Shown: piece after piece, positions 49,350 through 58,497 of the stretch
How the letters are laid out: each line of letters starts with the position of its first letter
Position numbering within the stretch: the stretch's first letter is position 1
Source: RH-AL1 sp965277355
GTDB lineage: Bacteria; Pseudomonadota; Alphaproteobacteria; Rhizobiales; Beijerinckiaceae
Length of the DNA stretch: 64,000 bases
Assembly: GCA_965277355.1 (NCBI GenBank)
Contig: CBDICN010000002.1
Span: forward strand, 2,170,001 to 2,234,000
Reading direction: 5' to 3'
Program-made: the position numbers and the translations under genes
The notes under the pieces: model-generated
Seen by the model: the letters and a program-made list of their open reading frames with translations, nothing else
Database searches by the model: none
Told to the model about the DNA's origin: nothing

Positions 49350-50045
49350 ATGAGAGCCAAGCCCGCCATCCTCGTCTTCGACGTCAACGAGACGCTGCTC
49401 GACATAACCGTGCTCGAGCCGCTGTTCGCGCGGCTGTTTGGCGAGGCCCGCGCGATGCGCGAGTGGTTCGCGCAGATGGTGCTGTACTCGCAGGCGGTAA
49501 CCCTGGCCGGCATCTACGCGCCCTTCGGCGCGCTGGGCGCGGGGGCGCTGAAGATGCTTGCCGCGATCCACGGCGTCGCGATCGCTGAGGCCGATCTGGA
49601 GGAGCTGCGCCAGCGGATGGGGACGATGCCCGCGCATTCGGAGAATGCCGCGGCACTGGCGCGCCTGCGCGACGCCGGGTTCCGGCTGGCGACGCTGAGC
49701 AACTCGCCGCCCGCGACCGGCACCAGCCCGCTGGAGCACGCCGGCCTCGCCGGTTTCTTCGAGCGGAGCTTCAGCGTCGACGCGGTGCGGCGCTTCAAGC
49801 CGGCACCCGAAACCTACAGAAGGGTCGAGCAGACGCTCGGCGCGGAACCTGCGACCCTCTGCCTGGTGGCTGCGCACGCGTGGGACACGCTTGGGGCGCA
49901 GGCTGCGGGTTGGGCCGGCGCGCTGGTGACCCGGCCGGGCAATGCCGCGATGCCGGTCGACGGCGTTCCGCAACCGGACGTGACAGGCGCGGACCTGGCG
50001 GCTGTGGCGGACGCCATCGTGAGCTGGGACAGGCCTGCCCGCTGA
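49350..50045 (+). CDS. (S)-2-haloacid dehalogenase type II (HAD family)
   Basis: 231 residues. Nucleophile Asp in VFDVNETLLD, Ser/Asn in LATLSNSPP, Lys in FKPAPETY, and the type II hallmark VAAHAWDTLGA near the C-terminus. Hydrolyses haloacids to hydroxyacids, though many homologues act on other substrates. GGAAGG lies 8 bp before the ATG at 49350; the extension to 49260 overlaps DUF2461. Convergent with glcD. Confidence 0.88.
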   Translation: MRAKPAILVFDVNETLLDITVLEPLFARLFGEARAMREWFAQMVLYSQAVTLAGIYAPFGALGAGALKMLAAIHGVAIAEADLEELRQRMGTMPAHSENAAALARLRDAGFRLATLSNSPPATGTSPLEHAGLAGFFERSFSVDAVRRFKPAPETYRRVEQTLGAEPATLCLVAAHAWDTLGAQAAGWAGALVTRPGNAAMPVDGVPQPDVTGADLAAVADAIVSWDRPAR

Positions 50046-50069
50046 TTGAGCGCCCTTGCGCCGATATCC

Positions 50070-51563
50070 CTAGAAGCGCGGCAGCTCTGGAAAAGCCACT
50101 TTGCCGGCGTGTACATGCATCTTGCCGAGCTCGGCACAACGGTGCAGCGTCGGGAAGACCTTGCCGGGGTTGAGCCGGTGCTCCGGATCGAAGGCGCATT
50201 TGACGCGCTGCTGCTGGGCGAGATCGATCTCCGAGAACATCGTGCCCATCAGGTCGCGCTTTTCGACGCCGACGCCGTGCTCGCCGGTCAGCACGCCGCC
50301 GACTTCGACACAGAGGCGCAGGATGTCGGCGCCGAACGCCTCGGCGCGCTCGATGTCGCCCTCTTTGGCGCCATCGTAGAGGATCAGCGGATGAAGGTTG
50401 CCGTCGCCGGCGTGGAACACGTTGGCGACGCGCAACCCGTGTAACGCGGCGAGCTCGTTCATGCGCTCCAGCACGTAGGCGAGCTTGTTGCGCGGGATGG
50501 TGCCGTCCATGCACAGGTAGTCCGGCCCCATCGCGCCCGCTGCGGGGAAGGCGTTCTTGCGGCCCTGCCAGAACTGCTGGCGCTCCTCGTCGGAGGTCGA
50601 GACCTTGATGGTGGTGGCGCCGCGCGCCCGTGCGATCTCCGAGACGCGCTCGATGAGATGGTCGACCTCGCTCGCTGTGCCGTCGAGCTCGGTGATGATG
50701 AGCGCGCCGGCATCGCGCGGGTAGCCGCAGGGCTGGAAATCCTCGGTCGCGAGGATGGACGCCCGGTCCATCATCTCCATGCCGCCGGGAATGATGCCCT
50801 TGGCGATGATGTCGGCGACGCAGTCGCAGCCTTCCTCGACGGTCGGGAAGCCGATCAGCACGCCGCGCGCGACCATCGGCTTCTTGAGGATCCGGACAGT
50901 GACTTCGGTCACAACGCCGAGCAGGCCCTCGGAGCCGGTCATCAGGCCGAGGAGATCGTAGAGGCCGCTGTCGAGGTGCTTGCCGCCGAGCCGAATGACC
51001 TCCCCGCCCATCAGCACCATCTCGAGGCCGAGCAGGTTGTTGGTGGTAAGCCCGTACTTCAGGCAGTGGATGCCGCCGGAATTCTCGGCGACGTTGCCGC
51101 CGATCGAGCAGGCGATCTGCGAGGAGGGGTCGGGCGCGTAGTAGAACGCCTCGTCCTCCACCGCCTTGGTGATGGCGAGGTTGGCGACCCCGGGTTGCAC
51201 CACGGCGCAGCGGTTCTCGTAGTCGACCTCGAGAATCTTGTTGAACTTGCCCATCGAGAGCAGGATACCGTCGCCGAGCGGCATCGAGCCGCCCGACAAC
51301 GAGGTGCCGCCGCCGCGCGGGACCACCTTTACGTTGAGCTCCTTGGCGAGCGCCATGATCGCCGCGACCTCGGCCACAGTCTCCGGCAGCACAACCACGA
51401 GGGGAAGCTGGCGGTACATGGTGACGGCGTCGCACTCGTAGGGCTTCATCTGGCGCTCGTCCGACAGCACGTTGCCTGGCCGCACGATCGCCTCAAGCCG
51501 CGCCACGATGGTCGCGCGTTTCGAAAGGATCGCCGCCTCCGGCTTCGGCATCATCAGCGTCAT
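50070..51563 (-). CDS. glcD: FAD-linked oxidase, glycolate oxidase subunit GlcD
   Basis: 497 residues. PCMH-type FAD domain (VVPRGGGTSLSGGSMPLGDGI, SIGGNVAENSGGIHCLKYG, TGSEGLLGVVTEVT) and the C-terminal oxidase domain with HAGDGNLHPLILYD and LTGEHGVGVEKRDLM. In E. coli GlcD works with GlcE and GlcF to oxidise glycolate to glyoxylate. Neither partner is present downstream, where a convergent dehalogenase follows, so partners are elsewhere or it is a D-lactate-type relative. Its product would feed malate synthase G. Confidence 0.92.
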   Translation of the reverse strand: MTLMMPKPEAAILSKRATIVARLEAIVRPGNVLSDERQMKPYECDAVTMYRQLPLVVVLPETVAEVAAIMALAKELNVKVVPRGGGTSLSGGSMPLGDGILLSMGKFNKILEVDYENRCAVVQPGVANLAITKAVEDEAFYYAPDPSSQIACSIGGNVAENSGGIHCLKYGLTTNNLLGLEMVLMGGEVIRLGGKHLDSGLYDLLGLMTGSEGLLGVVTEVTVRILKKPMVARGVLIGFPTVEEGCDCVADIIAKGIIPGGMEMMDRASILATEDFQPCGYPRDAGALIITELDGTASEVDHLIERVSEIARARGATTIKVSTSDEERQQFWQGRKNAFPAAGAMGPDYLCMDGTIPRNKLAYVLERMNELAALHGLRVANVFHAGDGNLHPLILYDGAKEGDIERAEAFGADILRLCVEVGGVLTGEHGVGVEKRDLMGTMFSEIDLAQQQRVKCAFDPEHRLNPGKVFPTLHRCAELGKMHVHAGKVAFPELPRF

Positions 51564-51757
51564 AATCCGGCCTCGTGGGAAACAAAGAACGCTACACGGT
51601 CATATTGCCGTCGTCACGTCGCCGCTTCGTCACACCACCGCTGGCTTAAGGGGCGGCACCACCCGCAGCCAATGCGTATTTCGTGTTACGAAGAGGACCG
51701 CGCCGATCCGGTTCGGCGCGGCGTGCGGGCGATCTGCCGGTCCGCGAAGGAGGCTCC

Positions 51758-52156
51758 ATGACCTTTCCCGCCATCACCGCCGGCTTTTCGGCCGTTCTCG
51801 CCCTGATCTATGCCGCGCTGTCGCTCTGGGTCATCTTCGGCCGGCTCGGCACCGACACGCTGCACGGCGACGGCGGCCAGGCGGGCTTGCAGAAACGCAT
51901 CCGAACCCACGCCAATTTCGTCGAATACGTGCCGCTCGTGCTCCTGGTAATCGGCTTCTACGAGGCCTCCGGCGGCAGCCGCGCCCTCACCACCTTCCTG
52001 CTCGTGCTCCTCGTCGTCGCGAGGCTGATGCATCCCATCGGCATGTTTGCCGCCAAGAACGCGCCGCCGCAGTTCATCTTCCGCGGTGGCGGCATAATGA
52101 CGACGCTCGGCATCCTCATCGTCGCCTCGTTCGCGCTGCTGATTCGGGTCGTGTAA
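51758..52156 (+). CDS. MAPEG family membrane protein
   Basis: 132 residues, four helices. The MAPEG core is recognisable: LQKRIRTHANFVEYVPLVLLVIGFYEASGG and RLMHPIGMF, shown here in two parts. Relatives are glutathione-dependent membrane transferases; bacterial ones are poorly characterised. AAGGAGG 5 bp before the ATG fixes the start. Monocistronic, upstream of rho. Confidence 0.9.
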   Translation: MTFPAITAGFSAVLALIYAALSLWVIFGRLGTDTLHGDGGQAGLQKRIRTHANFVEYVPLVLLVIGFYEASGGSRALTTFLLVLLVVARLMHPIGMFAAKNAPPQFIFRGGGIMTTLGILIVASFALLIRVV

Positions 52157-52352
52157 CGTCTGCCCGGATGCGCCGATTAGCGGTTCAATTGGCGGCAGAT
52201 TGGCGACAGCACAGCTTGCCAAATCATCGCGTCGTGCCTATTGAGAAGTCCCTCCTGTCGGTCAGGCCCGCACGCTGCGCTCCCGCGCCTCGCGTCCCGG
52301 CTCACATCCCGAGCACCGGCCGCCCTGGCCCTCCCCAAGCGATACAGACATC

Positions 52353-53687
52353 ATGACAGACGTCATTTCGGAAGACATCGAAGCGCCGATCGAGCCGGCC
52401 CAGCCGCCGCGCACCTATCCCAAGGAAATCAAGCTCGCTGACTTGAAGGACAGGTCGCCGACGGAGCTCCTCGCCTTTGCCGAGGAGTACGAGGTCGAGA
52501 ACGCCTCGACGATGCGCAAGCAGGAGTTGATGTTCGCCATCCTCAAGCAGCTGGCGAGCCGCGAGATCGAGATCGTCGGTCTCGGCGTCATCGAGGTGCT
52601 GCAGGACGGCTTCGGATTCCTGCGCTCGGCCGATGCCAATTATCTGGCCGGTCCCGATGACATCTACGTCTCCCCCTCGCAGATCCGCCGCTTCGGCCTG
52701 CGCACCGGCGATACGGTCGAAGGCCTGATCCGCTCGCCAAAGGAAGGCGAGCGATACTTCGCGCTCCTAAGGGTCAACACGATCAATTTCGAGGAGCCGG
52801 AAAAGGTCCGCCACAAGGTCAACTTCGACAATCTTACGCCGCTCTACCCGGATCGCCGGCTCAAGCTCGAGATCGAGGACCCGACCCGCAAGGATCTGTC
52901 CAACCGGGTGATCGACATCGTGGCGCCAATCGGCTTCGGCCAGCGCGCGCTGATCGTGGCGCCGCCGCGCACCGGCAAGACCGTGCTTCTGCAGAACATT
53001 GCCCAGTCGATTTCCGCCAACCATTCCGACGCCTACCTCATCGTGCTGCTCATCGACGAGCGGCCGGAGGAAGTCACCGACATGCAGCGCTCCGTGAAAG
53101 GCGAGGTCGTGGCCTCCACCTTCGACGAGCCGGCGACCCGCCACGTGGCGGTGGCCGAAATGGTGATCGAGAAGGCGAAGCGCCTCGTCGAGCACGGGCG
53201 CGACGTCGTCATCCTGCTGGACTCGATCACGCGCCTCGGCCGCGCCTACAACACGACCGTGCCGTCGTCTGGAAAGGTGCTCACCGGCGGCGTCGACGCC
53301 AACGCCCTGCAGAGGCCGAAGCGCTTCTTCGGCGCCGCCCGCAACATCGAGGAGGGCGGCTCGTTGACGATCATCGCCACCGCGCTGATCGACACCGGCT
53401 CGCGTATGGACGAGGTGATCTTCGAGGAGTTCAAGGGCACCGGCAATTCCGAGATCATCCTCGACCGTAAGATCGCCGACAAGCGTACCTTCCCGGCGCT
53501 CGACATCACCCGCTCTGGTACCCGCAAGGAAGAGCTGCTGGTTCCGATCGACATCCTCAAGAAGATGTACGTGCTACGCCGCATCCTCAACCCGATGGGG
53601 ACGGTGGACGGCATCGAGTTCCTTCTCGGCAAGCTGCGCGAGACGCCGAAGGGCAACGCGACCTTCTTCGAGTCGATGAACACGTGA
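52353..53687 (+). CDS. rho: Transcription termination factor Rho
   Basis: Hexameric RNA helicase, 444 residues. Short N-terminal extension of about 22 residues rich in acidic/Pro residues, then the Rho N-domain (LADLKDRSPTELLAFAEE), RNA-binding cold-shock-like domain (GFGFLRSADANYL), P-loop APPRTGKT, and Walker B VVILLDSITRLGRAYN. Intact. 196 bp upstream hold no recognisable gene; autoregulation of rho is common in bacteria. Confidence 0.97.
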   Translation: MTDVISEDIEAPIEPAQPPRTYPKEIKLADLKDRSPTELLAFAEEYEVENASTMRKQELMFAILKQLASREIEIVGLGVIEVLQDGFGFLRSADANYLAGPDDIYVSPSQIRRFGLRTGDTVEGLIRSPKEGERYFALLRVNTINFEEPEKVRHKVNFDNLTPLYPDRRLKLEIEDPTRKDLSNRVIDIVAPIGFGQRALIVAPPRTGKTVLLQNIAQSISANHSDAYLIVLLIDERPEEVTDMQRSVKGEVVASTFDEPATRHVAVAEMVIEKAKRLVEHGRDVVILLDSITRLGRAYNTTVPSSGKVLTGGVDANALQRPKRFFGAARNIEEGGSLTIIATALIDTGSRMDEVIFEEFKGTGNSEIILDRKIADKRTFPALDITRSGTRKEELLVPIDILKKMYVLRRILNPMGTVDGIEFLLGKLRETPKGNATFFESMNT

Positions 53688-53695
53688 TAGCTATG

Positions 53696-53771
53696 TGTCG
53701 ATAAACCTTGATTTCATCGACGCATTTTGCTGACATGTCGACGATAAGGATATGACGTTCAAACCTGTCGA
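53696..53771. repeat. Three TGTCGA direct repeats upstream of the Fic remnant
   Basis: TGTCGATAA (53696), TGTCGACGATAA (53736) and TGTCGACGAATG (53766). Spacing is 40 and 30 bp, close to whole helical turns. They lie in the short gap between rho and the fic remnant, so they may be a leftover operator of the Fic module. Confidence 0.4.
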
Positions 53772-53793
53772 CGAATGCTGATTAAATTGCCGT

Positions 53794-54334
53794 ATGCCAT
53801 TCAAGGCCGATCGACCGTACAACGACTTGCCGCCACTACCGCCGCCGGTCGAAATGGAAACGCACAACGTGCTCAAAGCCTGCGTCGAAGCGCGAGCCGC
53901 GCTGGCGGAAGTTAGGATTGCCGGACAGCTCATTCCAAACCAAGCGATCCTGATCAACTTGATCCCCATTCTGGAGGCACAAGCCAGTTCCGAGATCGAA
54001 AATATCGTTACGACCACCGACCGTCTGTTTCGCTTTGCCAAAGAAGCGGCAAACGCCGATCCCGCGACAAAAGAGGCGTTGCGTTATCGCACCGCCCTAC
54101 GCCAGAGAACTTGTCGACCTGATTTTCGTCCAGCCCTACTGCCGCATCTCGGACGTTGTCGAGGCCGGCATCGCGCAACGGCAATCCGCGTCGGTGTACC
54201 TACGCGTGCTTGCTCAGATCAGCCTTCTGCGAGAGATGAAGATCGGCCGCGAGAAAGTGTTCATCAACCCGGCGCTTTTGCAGGCGCTGACGAGCCAGTG
54301 GTCTCCGAGTGGCCCAGGCGCGCCGGTGATATAA
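53794..54334 (+). pseudogene. Fic-family protein remnant lacking its catalytic core
   Basis: The N-terminal Fic domain is normal to about residue 103 (YNDLPPLPPPVEMET, SSEIENIVTTTDRLFRF, DPATKEALRYRTAL). The next expected about 190 residues, including the AMP-transferase motif HPFxxGNGR, are gone. The sequence continues in another frame with the family's C-terminal winged helix (YARELVDLIFVQPYCRISD, GREKVFINPALLQAL). The breakpoint is at about 54093-54105, where GCCCTAC fits both sides, hinting at deletion through short homology. Cannot be an active AMPylase. Confidence 0.82.
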
Positions 54335-54459
54335 GATCATATTGGCCTGCAAGGTCGCCAACGGGCGCACCTTCCCGGTGATGTTGACGAGTAGGGCAAT
54401 TCCTCGCGAGTGACGCTCTTTCAGCGGTTCGCTGGAACGCGAAGCTCGCGTTTCCATGC

Positions 54460-55317
54460 TCAGGCGACGACCTTGCGGTAGAGGTGCCATGTGGCGTGGC
54501 CGAGCACCGGCATCACCACGATCAGGCCCAATAACGCAGGCATCGTTCCCAGCACCAGGCTGCCCGCCACGATCAGCCCCCAGGCGAGCATTGGCACCGG
54601 ATTGAGGAGCGCCGCGCGAACCGAGGTCCGCACGGCGGTCAGAATGCTCACCCGCCGATCGAGCAACAACGGGAATGACACCGCGCTAACCGCGAGCGCA
54701 ACCAGGGCGAACAGCGACCCGACGCCGATGCCGACAACGATCAGCGCCCAGCCGGCCCTAGTCGTAAAAACGTCCGTCGCGAAGGACGCGAGAGAGGTCG
54801 GCATGGCCGCGCCAAGGGTCAGCCGATGAATCGCTGCCGCGGTCGCGAGCCAGAGCAGGAAGAATCCGGACATCAGCAACGCGAGCTTGACGATCGCCGC
54901 GATAGACGGAGACCCGAACACGCCGAAGGCATCGACCCATGAGACCGGCTTGCCCTTCTCGCGACGCCGGCTCATCTCATAGAGCCCCGCCGCGGCAAAG
55001 GGGCCGACCAGCGCGAAGCCCGCCACGAGCGGGAAAAGAAGCGGCAACAGGTAACTGTCGACCGTGAACCGCGCCACCACGAGCCCGGCTAGAGGATAGA
55101 GAAGACAGATGAAGATCACGTCGGTCCGGTTGGCCGCGAAGTCCTCCCAGCCTTTTCTCAGGACCTCGCCAAGGTCCGACACATCGATACGCCGAACCTT
55201 TGGTTCGCTGAGACTCGGATCGACGGGAGTCTCTCGAAGCGCAGCTTGTACGGCATGAGCCGTCGACCTGACGTTGTCGGCGCTCCATTCCACAGGGTTT
55301 CGAATCGTCATGCCCAT
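54460..55317 (-). CDS. DUF2189 family integral membrane protein
   Basis: 285 residues with about six helices. A soluble N-terminal region ends in VRRIDVSDLGEVLRKGWEDFAANRTD, followed by the hydrophobic core (LVGPFAAAGLYEMSRRREKG, SAVSFPLLLDRRV), as in DUF2189. It is often annotated as a putative integral membrane protein near cytochrome genes; function unknown. None of those genes are seen here. Confidence 0.85.
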   Translation of the reverse strand: MGMTIRNPVEWSADNVRSTAHAVQAALRETPVDPSLSEPKVRRIDVSDLGEVLRKGWEDFAANRTDVIFICLLYPLAGLVVARFTVDSYLLPLLFPLVAGFALVGPFAAAGLYEMSRRREKGKPVSWVDAFGVFGSPSIAAIVKLALLMSGFFLLWLATAAAIHRLTLGAAMPTSLASFATDVFTTRAGWALIVVGIGVGSLFALVALAVSAVSFPLLLDRRVSILTAVRTSVRAALLNPVPMLAWGLIVAGSLVLGTMPALLGLIVVMPVLGHATWHLYRKVVA

Positions 55318-55525
55318 GCCTCCGTTGAGATTGAGAGGCCGGAGCTAGCGCCGTAATACCATTTCCGGCGCTTTTCTACAGCCGCCGAAGTGAACGCAGG
55401 CCTTGTTCTTGGGTTTCACGGTCTCCTGTGGTCGTCTCGGTGCGCGCGTGCGGCGGACGTTCCAGCCAGACATTCGAAATAGACCTTTCAAACGTTCCGA
55501 ATTGTAAACACTCCGAGCGAGATCG

Positions 55526-56130
55526 TTACGCGGCCGGGTTGCTGCTTAAAAATGTTCGACAATGGTCGGGTGGCGTGTGGGAAGCTCGAAGAAGCGCGTT
55601 GAAACCTTCCGTACCTTGGGGGCCGAGGGGTCGACCGGGTGAAAGGTGATCGGGCCTAATGACGCAGATGGCGATGACGACAGGCTCGGGCTCGCCGGCC
55701 TTGACGCCGTCGTAGTGGCTCGTGCGGGCGATGCGATGGACGAAGCTGCCGGCTTTCACCGGCACCGTAGAGTTCGGATCGAAGACATCGCCGCTCGTCA
55801 CCCACCACGTACCCGAGACGACCACGCAGAGCCGGTCGCTCTCGTAATAATGCGGTGCGCTCATCCATCCCGGTACCACTTGGTGAGATTGAGGTAGATC
55901 CCAGGGTCTGACGACGTCGAGAAGAGACTCGCCTCCTCAAGGCTGTCGGGAGGCGCGCCGAGCGCTGGCTCGAACTTGACGTCCTTCGGCGGCATGATGA
56001 TCGTCTTCGTTGGATCGGGCGCGGCCTCGGCGGCCACCGCCGTCAAAAGCTGCGGTAGCGCGGCGAGGAGCGGCGTCAGCAACAAAGACCGTCGCATTGA
56101 ATCTGGGAAATGCGGCTCATCGTTCGCCAA
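55526..56130 (-). pseudogene. Secreted cupin-domain protein, frameshifted
   Basis: From 56130: Sec-type signal (LLLTPLLAALPQLLTAVAAEA), then KDVKFEPALGAPPDSLEEASLF and GIYLNLTKWY, ending prematurely. A different frame carries PGWMSAPHYYESDRLCVVVSGTWW and the rest of the cupin barrel. Adding one C to TACCGGG (about 55869-55874) joins WYPGWMSAPHY, as expected for the family. The C-terminal end in the open frame is poorly conserved. Base-call error cannot be excluded. Confidence 0.72.
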
Positions 56131-56240
56131 GAGGGTCTCCTTACTCGGGGCCGGCGATGGAAGTGCCGGTCCCGAGCCCTAGTTCCCGCTCGCGCGGCGC
56201 CATGGCGCGACGCATGTCCTCAAGAAAGAAGAAGCAGACC

Positions 56241-57287
56241 ATGCGCATGAGAAAGCTCGGTCGGACCGGCCTGTTCGTCAGCGAACTTTGCCTCGGCACG
56301 ATGACCTTCGGCGGCGGCGACGGCATGTGGGGAAAGATCGGCAACCTGCAGCAGGATGAAGCCGACAAGCTCGTCGCCCGGGCCATCGACAGCGGCATCA
56401 ACTTCATCGACACGGCGGACGTCTACTCGGAGGGACGTTCGGAGGTGATCACCGGCCAGGCGATCCGCAATCTCAAGGTGCCGCGCGACGAGGTGGTGGT
56501 GGCCACCAAGGTGTACGGCACGATGGGGGGCGGCGCGAACAGCCGCGGCCTGTCGCGCTCCCACATTCTCGACGGACTGAAGGCGAGCCTCAAACGCCTC
56601 CAGCTCGACCACGTCGATCTCTACCAGGTCCACGGCTTCGACCCGGCGACCCCGATCGAGGAGACGGTGCGCGCGCTCGACATTCTCGTGCAGCACGGCC
56701 ACGTGCGCTACGTCGGCGTGTCGAATTGGGCCGCCTGGCAGATCGTGAAGGCGCTCGGCATCGCCGACAAGCATGGGCTCGCGCGCTTCGAGTCGCTGCA
56801 GGCCTACTACACGCTGGCGACGCGCGAACTCGAACGGGAACTCGTGCCGATGATGCTGAGCGAGGACGTCGGCCTGATGGTCTGGAGCCCTCTCGCCGGC
56901 GGCCTGCTCAGCGGCAAGTACGGGCGCGACATGGCGGCCGAGCAGGGCTCGCGCCGCGTCTGCTTCGACTTCCCGCCGGTCGAGAAGGACCGCGCCTTCG
57001 CCTGCATCGACGCGATGCGGCCGATGGCCGAGAGCCGCGGCGTTTCGGTGGCGCAGATCGCGCTTGCCTGGCTGCTGCACCAGAAAGTGGTGACGAGCGT
57101 CATCGTCGGTGCCAAAAGGGTCGATCAGCTCGACGACAACGTCGCCGCCGCTTCGGTAAAGCTCACCCCGGAAGAGCTCGCGACGCTCGGCAAGCTCAGC
57201 GCGATCGGGGCCGAATACCCGCAATGGATGTTCGAGCGGCAAGGTGAGGCTCGCGCCAAGCAACTCGCCGAGGCGCTCAGCCACTAG
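56241..57287 (+). CDS. Aldo/keto reductase
   Basis: 348 residues, (beta/alpha)8 NADPH-dependent oxidoreductase of the YajO/Gfo-like group. It has MRMRKLGRTGLFVSELCLGTMTF-type start, catalytic Asp in DTADVYSEG with Tyr, Lys in VVATKVYG and His in YQVHGFDP. C-terminal NADPH loop VIVGAKRVDQLDDN. Starts at ATG 56241 or 56247; the 77-codon extension is antisense to the cupin remnant. Possibly detoxifies aldehydes. Confidence 0.92.
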   Translation: MRMRKLGRTGLFVSELCLGTMTFGGGDGMWGKIGNLQQDEADKLVARAIDSGINFIDTADVYSEGRSEVITGQAIRNLKVPRDEVVVATKVYGTMGGGANSRGLSRSHILDGLKASLKRLQLDHVDLYQVHGFDPATPIEETVRALDILVQHGHVRYVGVSNWAAWQIVKALGIADKHGLARFESLQAYYTLATRELERELVPMMLSEDVGLMVWSPLAGGLLSGKYGRDMAAEQGSRRVCFDFPPVEKDRAFACIDAMRPMAESRGVSVAQIALAWLLHQKVVTSVIVGAKRVDQLDDNVAAASVKLTPEELATLGKLSAIGAEYPQWMFERQGEARAKQLAEALSH

Positions 57288-57315
57288 ACAAACGCCGGAG
57301 TCCTGATTGTTGCCT

Positions 57316-57333
57316 CTCGCGGGCTTCCGCGAG
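57316..57333. terminator. Convergent hairpin between the aldo/keto reductase and hydrolase genes
   Basis: CTCGCGG and CCGCGAG form a perfect 7-bp stem with a 4-nt loop in a 60-bp convergent gap. No T-run. Confidence 0.45.
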
Positions 57334-57347
57334 GACGAAGGCCGGGC

Positions 57348-58388
57348 TCAGCTCGCCAGGAACTCGAGCACCGCCCGCCGGAAGACGTCGGGCGCTTCGA
57401 GGTGGGGAACGTGCCCGACGTCCGGCACCACGATGAGGCGGCCATGGCGAAGGTCCTTGACCGCCGCCAGCGCCGTCTCGGGGATGGACGGCATCTTGGC
57501 GGCCATTTCGGGCGAGGCGTAGTGCTTCAGCGGCGCCGAGACGTCCTTCTCGCCGACGATCATCAATGTCTCCGATCGGATGTCGGCAAATTCGTCCCGT
57601 ATCGGCTCGCGGTAGATCATCTGGTACGTCTGCGCGGCTGCCCGGCAGAACCGCTCGTATTCGCCGCTCTGCGCGATCCGCATGCGCCACTCGACGAAGG
57701 GCTCCATCGTTGCCGCCGGCAGGATCGGGAAGAAGCGCCGCATGAAGGCGCGATAGGCACTTGTGGTCATGCGCCGCTCGTCGGCGACCAGCGTCTCTGT
57801 CAGCTGTGGCCGGATGTAGCGCCGGTAGTCGACGAGGCCGATCGGATCCTCGAGGATCAGCCGCTCGACATGTTCGGGGTAGGTCGCGGCAAGGCGCACG
57901 GCGAGCATGCCGCCGGTGGAATGGCCGATGAACGAGGCCTGCCCGATCTGCAGTCCGCCGAGGAGGTTGATGGTCAAACGGGCGAGCAGCTCGAAGCTGT
58001 AGGCGACATCGGGCTTGGCCGACTTGTTGAAGCCGATCTGGTCGGGCACGATGACCCGGAAGCCGGCGGCCGCCAGATCCTTGATCGGTTCGGCCCAGTA
58101 CGACGAATCGAAATTCTTCCCGTGCAGCAGGACGACCGTGCGATGGCTCGGTTTCGCCGTAGGGGCGATATCCATGTAGGCCATGCGCAGGTCGGTATGT
58201 TGATCGATCGTGCAGGGCTGGAAGCGCACCGGCGCGGGATAGGGCCAGGTCTCGAGGCCAATGCCGAGCGCCTCGTCGTATCGGTCAGGGGGCTCGGTCG
58301 GGCGCTGGGTGTTGCGCGCGCCCGCCGGCACCGCCGTGCTGGCGAGAGTCGCGGCCAAGGGCGCCATGACGTGACGGCGGGTGATCAT
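57348..58388 (-). CDS. Exported alpha/beta hydrolase
   Basis: 346 residues. Probable export signal (ITRRHVMAPLAATLASTAVPAGA). Hydrolase core: oxyanion HG in VVLLHGKNFDSSYW, nucleophile Ser in GHSTGGMLA, Asp in MIVGEKDVSAP and His in VPDVGHVPHLEAP. Substrate unknown. Convergent with the aldo/keto reductase and divergent from yggS. Confidence 0.88.
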   Translation of the reverse strand: MITRRHVMAPLAATLASTAVPAGARNTQRPTEPPDRYDEALGIGLETWPYPAPVRFQPCTIDQHTDLRMAYMDIAPTAKPSHRTVVLLHGKNFDSSYWAEPIKDLAAAGFRVIVPDQIGFNKSAKPDVAYSFELLARLTINLLGGLQIGQASFIGHSTGGMLAVRLAATYPEHVERLILEDPIGLVDYRRYIRPQLTETLVADERRMTTSAYRAFMRRFFPILPAATMEPFVEWRMRIAQSGEYERFCRAAAQTYQMIYREPIRDEFADIRSETLMIVGEKDVSAPLKHYASPEMAAKMPSIPETALAAVKDLRHGRLIVVPDVGHVPHLEAPDVFRRAVLEFLAS

Positions 58389-58497
58389 AACGCTTGGGCC
58401 TTCACGGGTCGGGGCTGCTAAGAAGCCGCTCGATTAAGCGTCCCACGCCGAGAACCCAAGTTGTAAGTTCGTGATTGGAACGGATCGAGAGACACGA

